Source: Actinomycetota bacterium (GTDB taxonomy: Bacteria > Actinomycetota > Actinomycetes > JACCUZ01). Taken from it: a stretch of DNA of 7,715 nt. The DNA lies in contig JAVEDA010000463.1 in NCBI GenBank assembly GCA_030841195.1, positions 1 to 7,715 on the forward strand. The letters run 5' to 3'. Numbering within the stretch: the stretch's first letter is position 1; every line of letters starts with the position of its first letter. This document shows, piece by piece, positions 1-5,954 of the stretch. The notes under the pieces were generated by a model, which did not search any database, was not told the origin of the DNA, and saw only the letters and a list, made by a program, of their open reading frames with translations. The translations under genes were made by a program, and so were the position numbers.

Positions 1-1
1 C

Positions 2-283
2 GGCCTGGTGGCGTTCAACGCCCGGGTGGGAGGGGACCACAGATACCTCGGCTTCTACGTCGACTTCGCCGAGTGGACCCCGAGCAGCCCCGCCTACGCC
101 GACGTGATCCCCCCGATGACGCCGGGGTCGCCGTCCTGGCACCTGGTCTACCTGGCGGCGCTGTGCGGGTTGGCCGCCTGCGGCGCGTTGCTGCGGGACG
201 CCCGGCGCTGGTGGCTGCCGTTCACAGCAGGTGGCGGGCTGGGGGCACTCGTCCTGGTGGCCGGGGCGCTGCAGCTCCCGTGA
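2..283 (+). CDS. C-terminal end of a membrane protein, probably an ABC-2-like transporter membrane component (5' partial)
   Basis: The reading frame is open from the window edge, and 93 residues are visible before TGA at 281-283. The first half is an extracytoplasmic-looking stretch rich in aromatic residues and proline. It is followed by two hydrophobic segments: HLVYLAALCGLAACGALL, and one near the end around GGLGALVLVAGALQL. A basic patch (RDARRWW) sits between them and probably marks the cytoplasmic side. The stop overlaps the GTG of the next membrane protein by 3 bases (GTGA), so the two are probably translated together and may form one complex. Many actinobacteria encode such paired membrane proteins after an ABC ATPase gene, but no ATPase is visible here, so the transporter assignment is inference. 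The GTG at position 8 is only the first start-like codon in view; the real start lies outside the window. Confidence 0.7.
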   Translation, partial: GLVAFNARVGGDHRYLGFYVDFAEWTPSSPAYADVIPPMTPGSPSWHLVYLAALCGLAACGALLRDARRWWLPFTAGGGLGALVLVAGALQLP

Positions 284-936
284 CCGGCACCAGGCCCCGA
301 CAGCTGCACGCCCTCGCGCCCGCCCTGGTGCGAGTCGTGCGCTGGCAGCCCGTGCTCGCGGCGGCGCTCTGCTCGGGCGCTGTGCTCTGGTGGCAGGACG
401 ACCGTGCGGCGGCCGAGGGGGACGCCGTGTGGCTGCTGCGCGTGGTGGCGCTGTTCCTCGCGGTGGCGCTCGCCTTCGCGCTGGACGACCGCAGTCGAGT
501 CACTCTGGCCGCTGTCCCCACCCCGCAGTGGTGGCGGAGTGGCGTGCGACTCTTCGTCGCCGGGCTGCCCGCCGTCCTCGTCTGGGGCGGCGCGCTGGCC
601 TGGGTCGAGCACCGGTCGGGCGGTGCGGTGCCGGGCCGCGCCCTCACCCTCGAGATGGCCGCGCTGGCCGCGGTCGCCCTGGCCGTCGCCGGCGGCCTGG
701 TGCGGTGGCGGGACCAGCCCGAGCCAGGTCTGCTCGTCGGCCCGATCTTGCTGGGCGCGGGCCTGCTCATCCCCCAGCTGCCGCGCCGGGTCGCGCTGGC
801 GGTCCCGCCGGGGCCGGACTGGACCGCCGCGCACCTGCGTTGGTCGGTGCTGCTCGCCGTCACGGCCGCCGTGCTTGCTGCCTCCTGGCGCGACCCGGCC
901 GCCCGGTCCCCGCTGCGCCAACTCCACCCCCGTTGA
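280..936 (+). CDS. Six-helix integral membrane protein, putative ABC transporter permease-like subunit
   Basis: This is a 218-residue protein. I chose GTG at 280 because it overlaps the upstream stop as GTGA, a standard coupling arrangement; the frame opens further upstream, but that stretch lies inside the preceding gene. About six hydrophobic segments are visible, near residues 23-39, 49-67, 89-109, 124-142, 150-167 and 186-203. Arg-rich or charged loops join them, and the tail is short and basic. There is no ATP-binding motif, signal peptide or enzyme motif. Six helices in a protein of this size fit the membrane half of an ABC-2-type exporter. Coupling to another membrane protein supports a two-subunit membrane complex, but the substrate cannot be read from the sequence. 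It could equally be an uncharacterised membrane protein pair. Confidence 0.75.
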   Translation: MTGTRPRQLHALAPALVRVVRWQPVLAAALCSGAVLWWQDDRAAAEGDAVWLLRVVALFLAVALAFALDDRSRVTLAAVPTPQWWRSGVRLFVAGLPAVLVWGGALAWVEHRSGGAVPGRALTLEMAALAAVALAVAGGLVRWRDQPEPGLLVGPILLGAGLLIPQLPRRVALAVPPGPDWTAAHLRWSVLLAVTAAVLAASWRDPAARSPLRQLHPR

Positions 937-989
937 GTGGCGCGACCTCGTGGCGCGTACGGCGTGTCGGCCACAAGATTGCGCCACTC
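935..989. repeat. Nested inverted repeat after the membrane protein genes
   Basis: GAGTGGCGC at 935-943 is perfectly complementary to GCGCCACTC at 981-989. Inside this, GTGGC (950-954) pairs with GCCAC (970-974). The left arm begins within the stop codon of the membrane protein gene, and the element ends about 36 bases before the amidase start. It could form a hairpin that ends or stabilises the upstream transcript, or a small cruciform. It has no T-tract, so it is not a textbook intrinsic terminator. The two-level symmetry looks like a decayed longer palindrome, such as a dispersed REP-like element. Confidence 0.6.
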
Positions 990-1025
990 GACAGGTCGGC
1001 GCCCGTGCGTGCGAGGCTAAGGCTC

Positions 1026-1787
1026 GTGCGAGTCCACGTCATTCAGCTGTCCTACGGCGACGACGAGTCGCTGCCCGACCGCGTCGACCGGGTGTCCGCC
1101 CTGGTGCGGGCCCAGTCCGGGGCCGACCTGGTGGTGCTGCCGGAGCTGTGGCCCAACGGCGGCTTCGCCTACGGCACCTGGCAGGCGGGCGCGCAGCCGC
1201 TGGACGGCCACCTGGTCACCACGCTGCGGGCCGCAGCACGTGACCTCGGGGCGAACGTGCACATGGGGTCGTTCGTCGAGCGCGACGACGACGACAGCCT
1301 CTTCAACACCTCGGTCCTGCTGGGCGCCACCGGGGAGGTCCTCTCGACGTACCGGAAGGTGCATCTCTTTGGCTTCGGCGAGGGCGAGCCCGCGCTGATG
1401 ACGCCGGGTGACCGGCCGGTGGTGTACGAGACCCTGGGCCTGGCCACCTGCTACGACCTGCGCTTCCCCGAGATGTTCCGGGCGCTGCTCGACGCCGGCG
1501 CCGAGATCGTGCTGATGCCTGCCGCCTGGCCGGCCAAGCGGGTGCACCACTGGCGGCTGCTGGCGCAGGCGCGCGCCGTCGAGAACCAGTCCTACGTCGT
1601 GGCCTGCAACACCGGCGGCACCCACGCAGGTGTCCCGATGGGCGGGCACTCGCTGGTCATCGACCCGTGGGGGGAAGTGCTGGCCGAGGCCGGCGACGCC
1701 GAGGAGGTTCTGGTCGTCGACCTCGACCCGGCGTACGTCGCGAAGACCCGCGCCACCTTCCCGGTCCTCGCCGACCGCCGCCTCTGA
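1026..1787 (+). CDS. Carbon-nitrogen hydrolase (nitrilase superfamily amidase)
   Basis: This is a 253-residue protein, normal length for a single-domain carbon-nitrogen hydrolase. The superfamily's catalytic triad is present: Glu40 in LPELW, Lys111 in YRKVHLFGF and Cys142 in TCYDLRFPEMF. The family's extra acidic residue is probably in GEGEP around 118-122. The enzyme should cleave a non-peptide C-N bond, releasing ammonia and a carboxylic acid through a cysteine thioester. The motifs around Lys and Cys resemble the Nit2/omega-amidase-like branch, but the substrate is not determined by what I can see. It has no signal peptide or membrane segment, so it is cytoplasmic. I chose GTG at 1026 because GAGG (1013-1016) lies 9 bases upstream and the protein then begins with the typical first beta strand (MRVHVIQL). 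The frame stays open upstream without homologous-looking sequence. The neighbours give no pathway clue. Confidence 0.92.
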   Translation: MRVHVIQLSYGDDESLPDRVDRVSALVRAQSGADLVVLPELWPNGGFAYGTWQAGAQPLDGHLVTTLRAAARDLGANVHMGSFVERDDDDSLFNTSVLLGATGEVLSTYRKVHLFGFGEGEPALMTPGDRPVVYETLGLATCYDLRFPEMFRALLDAGAEIVLMPAAWPAKRVHHWRLLAQARAVENQSYVVACNTGGTHAGVPMGGHSLVIDPWGEVLAEAGDAEEVLVVDLDPAYVAKTRATFPVLADRRL

Positions 1788-1845
1788 CGCCCCGCGCGGG
1801 CAGGGGTAGCAGCGCGACTGACCCCGCGGCTGCGACCATGGTCGG

Positions 1846-2439
1846 GTGGGACTGGGCTACCGAAAGCGCGAGTGGGACGACTACGAGTGGTTCCCCTCCG
1901 GCGGCGGCCGTCGCGGGCCGGCGGTCGTGGCGGAGCCCGGCGACCCGGACGGTGCCTCGGCGGCGCTGGTCGAGCGGGTGCTGCGCGACCAGGTCTGGGA
2001 GCCCGACGACGCCCCCAGGATCCTGCTGGTCGACCTGGACAACCTCCGGGCCGGGCCGGTGCGCTGGCGGGCCCGGATGGCGGTGGTGGTCGCGCTGGCC
2101 CGCCAGGCCGACCACGTCGCCCTGGCCGGCCAGGAGGGTGCGGTCCGGCGGGCCCGGCCGCACCTGGAGGAGTTTGCCGGCACGGCGGTGGCTGTGGCGG
2201 CCGGCAGCGACCTCGCCGACGTGGCCCTGCTGGCCAAGGTCGACGAGCTCGACCTGCCCGACGCGCAGCACCTGGTGGTCAGCAACGACGGCATCTTCGC
2301 CGAGCTCGCGCAGTGCGGCCCACTGGTCGTGCTCAGCCCCGGACGGAACGCGCTGAGCGACTCCCTGGCCGCCGCCAGCGTGCGGGTGATCGACCTGGCC
2401 GCGCTCGAGCACGATCTTCCGGTCCCCGCGCGAGCCTGA
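1846..2439 (+). CDS. NYN/PIN-like domain protein, putative ribonuclease
   Basis: This is a 197-residue protein. Residues 1-55 are a charged, probably flexible N-terminal region. Residues 58-165 look like an NYN domain, a PIN-like Rossmann nuclease fold: LLVDLDNL carries Asp63, Asp65 and Asn66 at the end of the first strand, GSDLADVALL carries Asp122 and Asp125, and VVSNDGIFAEL carries the Ser-Asn-Asp motif ending in Asp148. In this family such acidic residues bind a metal ion and cut RNA. The role here is inferred, since no target or partner is visible. The last about 30 residues (VRVIDLAALEHD) form a short extra strand and helix. The GTG start at 1846 has no convincing ribosome-binding site; an ATG at 1838 is in a different frame. 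The next gene starts 19 bases after the stop, so the two may share a transcript. Confidence 0.75.
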   Translation: MGLGYRKREWDDYEWFPSGGGRRGPAVVAEPGDPDGASAALVERVLRDQVWEPDDAPRILLVDLDNLRAGPVRWRARMAVVVALARQADHVALAGQEGAVRRARPHLEEFAGTAVAVAAGSDLADVALLAKVDELDLPDAQHLVVSNDGIFAELAQCGPLVVLSPGRNALSDSLAAASVRVIDLAALEHDLPVPARA

Positions 2440-2458
2440 TAGGGGCATACTGGGGGTG

Positions 2459-2683
2459 ATGACATCGTCGCGGTCGACCCCACGCCCCCGCCCCGCCGGT
2501 AGTCCCTTCCGGGACCCGGTCGCCAAGCCCGTGCCGACCTTCGAGGTCGGCGACCGGGTGACGCACGACCAGGCCGGCCTCGGCCGGGTGGTCGGTGTCG
2601 AGGAGGGCATCGCGGTCCTCGTCGACTTCGGCGGCCGGGAGATGCGGATCGGCACGCCCTACCCCAAGCTCAGCAAGCTCTAG
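2459..2683 (+). CDS. Small protein resembling the C-terminal Tudor-like domain of PcrA/UvrD helicases
   Basis: This is a 74-residue protein. Residues 1-27 are basic, proline-rich and probably disordered. Residues 28-74 form one compact domain: VGDRVTHD (30-37), GLGRVV (40-45), VDFG (55-58) and a closing PYPKLSKL. This spacing matches the domain at the very end of PcrA/UvrD1 helicases (GDRV-H-FGLG-V ... DFG ... KL), a small beta-barrel related to Tudor and CarD-type RNA polymerase-binding domains. No helicase is attached. I infer that it may contact RNA polymerase or a nucleic acid complex; nothing in the neighbourhood proves this. ATG at 2459 is preceded directly by GTG at 2456, so either codon could start translation. 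There is no clean ribosome-binding site, but GGGGG lies at 2452-2456. It may be cotranscribed with the NYN gene. It ends 27 bases from the convergent LacI gene. Confidence 0.75.
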   Translation: MTSSRSTPRPRPAGSPFRDPVAKPVPTFEVGDRVTHDQAGLGRVVGVEEGIAVLVDFGGREMRIGTPYPKLSKL

Positions 2684-2710
2684 CCGGTACGCCGGGGAGC
2701 TCGCCCGCAC

Positions 2711-3793
2711 TCAGCCGGCCGGCGGTGCGGTGCTGTCCCGGACCACGAGCTCGGTGGGCAGCACGACCCGCTTCGCGCGGCTCGGCTTGTGCCCCGTCTT
2801 GGCCGCCTCGATGGCCGCCGTCAGGGCCGCGGTGGCTGCCCGGCCCTTCCCGCTCACGTCCTGGCGCACCGTGGTGAGAGCGGGGCGCATCCGGCGGGCC
2901 AGCGGGCTGTCGTCGAAGCCGACCACCGACAGGTCCTCGGGCACCCGCAGCCCCAGCTCCTCGGCGACCCGCACCACCCGGTAGGCCATCACGTCGGAGA
3001 AGCAGAGGATCGCGGTCGGCCGGTCCGGGAGCTCGAGCATCTCGCGGACGGCGCGCGCGTCGGCGTCTTCCGGCCGCTCGGCCTTTCCGGCGGTCCACTC
3101 GGCCGGCCGCGGCGATTCTTGAGTCAGCACCGGCTTCAGGCCAGCCGCGTCCAGCGCGTCCGACCAGCCCAGCATCCGCTGGTGCGACACGTGCAGGTCG
3201 CCGGCTGCGGTGGCCGCCACCAGGCTGGGGTCGTCCGTGTGCTCACGGTTCACGATGCCGATCCGGCGGTGCCCGAGGTCGACGAGGTGCTGGGCGGCGG
3301 CCCTCGCCCCGCCCCGGTCGTCGACGTTGACGCTGGGGATGCCTGGCACCGGCACCTGGTCGACGAACACCACCGGTAGCCCGCGGCGGGTGAGCCAGTC
3401 GACCGCGCCCGAGTCGATCCCGCAGGAGTAGACCAAGGCGCCGTCCATCGGGACGTCGCGGGCAGGCACGTGCTCACCACGCTCGCCGGAGGTGAGCAGC
3501 GTCAGGGACAGCCCGGTAGGTGCGAGCTCGTGCGCGACGGCAGCCAGGAAGCCGGTCGCCACCTCGTCGCTGAAGGCGTACGCCAGCGAGTCGGTCATCA
3601 GGACGCCGATCGCACCGGCCGTGCCCCGCGCCAGGGCCCGCGCCGCCGGGTCCGGCCCGACGTACCCGAGCTCGGCGGCGGCGGCGAGCACCTTCTCGCG
3701 CAACGCCGTGGACAGCTGGTCCGGGCGGGAGAAGGCGTTGGACACCGTCATCCGGCTGACGCCGACACGGTCGGCGACCGTCTGCAGCGTCAC
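2711..3793 (-). CDS. LacI-family transcriptional regulator
   Basis: With the start at 3793 the protein has 360 residues. Residues 2-22 (TLQTVADRVGVSRMTVSNAF) are a standard LacI helix-turn-helix. A hinge helix around 45-54 follows, with ARAL carrying the leucine expected to enter the minor groove. The rest is a periplasmic-binding-protein-like sensor domain with typical landmarks: GAIGVLMTD, PSVNVDDRGGARAAAQHLVDLGHRRIGIV, AILCFSDVMA, LSVVGFDDSP and LTTVRQDV. It should dimerise, bind a small ligand (often a sugar) and repress transcription. The start is uncertain. GGAGG at 3805-3809 lies 11 bases before GTG 3793. GTG 3802 is also possible, since TAGGCT (3815-3810) could be a -10 box for a leaderless transcript. 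GTG 3841 would overlap the upstream small ORF. No sugar transport or catabolic gene is nearby. The best local target is its own operon promoter at 4040-4068. Confidence 0.93.
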   Translation of the reverse strand: MTLQTVADRVGVSRMTVSNAFSRPDQLSTALREKVLAAAAELGYVGPDPAARALARGTAGAIGVLMTDSLAYAFSDEVATGFLAAVAHELAPTGLSLTLLTSGERGEHVPARDVPMDGALVYSCGIDSGAVDWLTRRGLPVVFVDQVPVPGIPSVNVDDRGGARAAAQHLVDLGHRRIGIVNREHTDDPSLVAATAAGDLHVSHQRMLGWSDALDAAGLKPVLTQESPRPAEWTAGKAERPEDADARAVREMLELPDRPTAILCFSDVMAYRVVRVAEELGLRVPEDLSVVGFDDSPLARRMRPALTTVRQDVSGKGRAATAALTAAIEAAKTGHKPSRAKRVVLPTELVVRDSTAPPAG

Positions 3794-3822
3794 CCGGGTC
3801 ACGACCTCCAGCCTAGGCGGGG

Positions 3823-3996
3823 TCACCGGGCGGGCGACCACTCCGAGGGAGCGATGGTGGCCGCGGCCCGCTCGAGCAGCCCGGCAAGGGCAATCCGGCT
3901 GCGGCGGGTGCGGGCGACTGGCTCGGGCACCACGGGGGCGTCCGGCATGGCGCTGAGGTCTACCAGCGAGTTTACGTTGATCGGCATGGGGATCAT
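3823..3996 (-). CDS. Small 57-residue protein of unknown function, first gene of the LacI operon
   Basis: ATG at 3996-3994 opens a 57-residue frame ending at TGA 3825-3823. The support is contextual. GAGGAGG (4010-4004) sits 7 bases upstream, the best ribosome-binding site in the window. A sigma70-type promoter lies about 36 bases above that start, and the frame fills most of the gap between promoter and LacI gene. The protein begins MIPMPINVNSLVDLSAMPD, has a proline-rich stretch (APVVPEPV), a basic cluster (RTRRSR) and a possibly amphipathic helix (IALAGLLERAAATIA), then ends in SEWSPAR. I see no transmembrane helix, signal peptide or known motif, and I do not recognise the family. Only 20-30 bases separate it from the LacI start, so they are probably cotranscribed. 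It could be a functional small protein, a leader peptide, or the remnant start of a longer lost gene. Confidence 0.6.
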   Translation of the reverse strand: MIPMPINVNSLVDLSAMPDAPVVPEPVARTRRSRIALAGLLERAAATIAPSEWSPAR

Positions 3997-4003
3997 CTCA
4001 GGA

Positions 4004-4010
4004 CCTCCTC
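4004..4010 (-). promoter_or_regulatory. Strong ribosome-binding site for the 57-residue ORF
   Basis: On the minus strand the bases read GAGGAGG, almost fully complementary to the 3' end of 16S rRNA, with a 7-base spacer to ATG at 3996. It fixes the start of the small ORF and is the main sign that this short frame is translated. Confidence 0.7.
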
Positions 4011-4029
4011 AGGTCTCTGTGCGGTTGTT

Positions 4030-4043
4030 CTGTACCGCTACAG
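4030..4043. promoter_or_regulatory. Operator-like palindrome 1 (over the -10 box)
   Basis: CTGTACCGCTACAG has perfect 5-base arms (CTGTA/TACAG) and pairs at 6 of 7 positions about its centre. The core A-C-C-G-C-T fits the ANCGNT core with central CpG typical of LacI-family operators. The site covers most of the -10 box and the expected transcription start of the minus-strand promoter, a position where a bound repressor would block initiation. That the adjacent LacI protein binds here is inference; a TetR-type repressor is an alternative. Confidence 0.55.
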
Positions 4044-4068
4044 TAACGCGGAAGTCTGTACCGGTCAA
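4040..4068 (-). promoter_or_regulatory. Sigma70-type promoter of the small ORF-LacI operon
   Basis: On the minus strand TTGACC (4068-4063) matches the -35 consensus at 5 of 6 bases. It is followed by a 17-base spacer and TACTGT (4045-4040), which fits the actinobacterial TANNNT -10 pattern. Initiation would be near 4033, giving a leader of about 36 bases before the 57-residue ORF. The surrounding 3960-4080 region is visibly richer in A and T than the rest of the window, as expected for a promoter. Both operator-like palindromes overlap it. Confidence 0.6.
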
Positions 4069-4069
4069 G
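4056..4069. promoter_or_regulatory. Operator-like palindrome 2 (over the -35 box)
   Basis: CTGTACCGGTCAAG repeats the left half of site 1 (CTGTACCG) exactly, 26 bases further on, and has the same ANCGNT core (ACCGGT). Against a combined consensus CTGTACCGGTACAG it matches 12 of 14 positions, while site 1 matches 13 of 14. It covers the -35 box and the adjoining spacer of the minus-strand promoter. Two similar sites about two and a half helical turns apart suggest binding by two dimers or a tetramer. Confidence 0.5.
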
Positions 4070-4135
4070 TATCAATTTCTGCGACAGCACCTACCCACCG
4101 GAACGCCGACCGCGTCGGCACGGTTGGATCTCTGC

Positions 4136-5952
4136 GTGACCACCCCCGACACCTCCCGCCGGGCCCGGGTGCGGGCTCCCGAGCTGCGCGGCCGCGGTTG
4201 GCTGAACACCGGCGGCCGCGAGCTCGCGCTGGCCGACCTGCGCGGCAAGGTCGTCCTGCTCGACTTCTGGGCCTTCTGCTGCGTGAACTGCCTGCACGTC
4301 CTGGCCGAGCTGCGCCCGCTCGAGCAGAAGTACGCCGACGTCCTGGTGACCGTGGGGGTCCACTCACCGAAGTTCGAGCACGAGGCCGACCCGGCCGCCG
4401 TCGCAGCAGCTGTGGAGCGCTACGAGGTGCACCACCCGGTGCTCGACGACCCGGACCTCACGACCTGGAAGCAGTACGCCGTGAAGGCGTGGCCGACGCT
4501 CGTGCTGGTCGACCCCGAGGGCTACGTGGTCGCGCAGCTGTCCGGCGAGGGGCACGCCCACGCTCTGGACGCGCTGCTCGACGAGCTGGTCCGCGAGCAC
4601 GACGACAAGGGCACCCTGCACCGCGGCGACGGGCCCGACGTGGCGCCGCCGGCGCCGGCCACCGAGCTGCGGTTCCCCGGCAAGGTCGCGGTCCTCCCGA
4701 CCGGCACCCTGCTGGTCTCCGACTCGGGCCACCACAGCCTGGTCGAGCTGGCCGCCGACGGCGAGACGGTGCTGCGGCGGATCGGCTCCGGGGCCCGCGG
4801 GCTGGTCGACGGGCCACCCGGCACGGCTGCGTTCAGCGAGCCGCAGGGCGTCCTGCTGCTGCCGGCCGAGCTGCGCGCCGACAGCGGGTACGACCTGGTG
4901 GTCGCCGACACCGCGAACCATGCGTTGCGCGGCGTACGTCTCGAGGACGGCACCGTGACGACGCTCGCCGGCACCGGCCGGCAGTGGATGCAGGGCGCCG
5001 GCACCACCGACCTGTCCTCCCCGTGGGACCTGGCCTGGCACGACGGCCGGGTCGTAGTCGCGATGGCCGGCATCCACCAGCTCTGGTCCTTCGACCCGCG
5101 CACCCGCGCGGTCGACGTGCTGGCCGGGACGACCAACGAGGGCCTGCTCGACGGACCGGCCGTGGACGCCTGGTTCGCCCAGACCTCGGGCCTGGCCGCC
5201 GACGGGGACCGGCTCTGGCTGGTGGACGCCGAGACGTCATCGCTGCGGCACCTGCAGGACGGCACGGTGGGTACGTCGGTCGGCGCGGGCCTGTTCGACT
5301 TCGGTCACGTCGACGGTCCGGCCGCCCGGGCCCTGTTGCAGCACCCGCTCGGGGTGACCGTGCTGCCGACGGCTCGGTCGCGGTCAGCGACACCTACAAC
5401 GGCGCGGTCCGCCGCTACGACCCGGCCACCGACCAGGTCAGCACGCTGCTCACCGGCCTGGGCGAGCCCAGCGACGCCGTGGTGCTCGACGGCGACCTGG
5501 TGGTGGTCGAGTCTGCGGCCCACCGGCTCACCCGGGTGCGCCTGCCGGACGAGGCGCTGGTGGTCGACGGCGTCGCGCAGCGCACCCACCGGCCGGTGAC
5601 CGAGGTGGCGCCCGGCGCGATCGACCTGGAGGTGGTCTTCACGCCGCCACGCGGCCAGAAGCTGGACGAGCGCTACGGCCCGGCCACCCGGCTGGTGGTC
5701 TCCGCGACGCCGCCGGCATTGCTGCGCGAGGGCGAGGGCCGCGGGGACGGGCTCAGCCGGCGCCTGGTGCTCGACCCGCACGTCGGTGACGGCGTTCTGC
5801 ACGTGGCCGCGATGGCGGCGTCCTGCGACGACGCGACAGGCCCCGACGGCGCGGAGTTCCCCGCCTGCCACGTGCACCAGCAGGACTGGGGAGTCCCGGT
5901 GCGACTCGTCGACGGTGCCGCCGCGGAGCTGCGTCTCTACCTCGCGGGCTGA
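4136..5952 (+). pseudogene. Thioredoxin-fold/NHL-repeat protein (bacterial NHLRC2-like), interrupted by a one-base frameshift
   Basis: Repaired, this would be about 605 residues, the usual size for the NHL-domain thioredoxin family. Residues 20-155 are a thioredoxin/AhpC-like domain: strand VVLLDFWAF, then CCVNC with the CxxC pair at Cys49 and Cys52, and the cis-proline loop AWPT at 119-121. From about 176 to 530 come NHL beta-propeller repeats (VAVLPTGTLLVSDSGHHSLVEL, GYDLVVADTANHALRGV and others), then a C-terminal beta domain ending in LRLYLAG. The frame is intact from GTG 4136 to Leu410 (CTG 5363-5365). After CC at 5366-5367 the continuation DGSVAVSDTYNGAVRRYD is in another frame, so one base, probably a C, is missing from a CCN codon. 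Without repair the protein would stop at 5599 with a nonsense tail. This may be a real mutation or a sequencing error. The family role is poorly defined; thiol redox activity is inferred from CxxC. Confidence 0.88.
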
Positions 5953-5954
5953 GC

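Noticed and set aside
148..987. Long minus-strand frames opposite the membrane protein gene (also 222-974)
   Set aside because: They are rich in Arg, Gln, Gly and Pro with no domain-like pattern, and lie opposite a convincing six-helix membrane protein; typical shadow frames of GC-rich DNA.
231..1025. Extension of the amidase frame upstream to 231
   Set aside because: The upstream part is Arg/Ala/Pro-rich and overlaps the coupled membrane protein. The amidase fold begins right at GTG 1026, which has a ribosome-binding site.
1788..1845. Terminator after the amidase gene
   Set aside because: CCCGCGCGGG (1791-1800) is a palindrome without a usable loop or T-run; likely chance in GC-rich DNA.
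2446..2451. CATACT as a -10 box for a leaderless transcript starting at 2458-2459
   Set aside because: Only partly matches the consensus and no matching -35 box is seen; the gene may simply be cotranscribed with the NYN gene.
1657..2655. 332-residue minus-strand frame
   Set aside because: Shadow of the NYN and 74-residue genes; low-complexity Gly/Arg/His composition, no recognisable motif.
2684..2710. Bidirectional terminator between the convergent 74-residue and LacI genes
   Set aside because: Only a 4-base CGGG/CCCG stem (2693-2707) is possible and there is no T-run, so the support is too weak.
3794..3841. GTG 3841 as the LacI start
   Set aside because: It adds 16 residues before a standard LacI N-terminus, overlaps the end of the 57-residue ORF, and has a better ribosome-binding site downstream.
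4198..5365. The upstream part of the 4198-5952 frame as a separate gene
   Set aside because: Before 5366 this frame is shadow sequence. Only its 3' part is real, as the continuation of the frameshifted thioredoxin-NHL gene.
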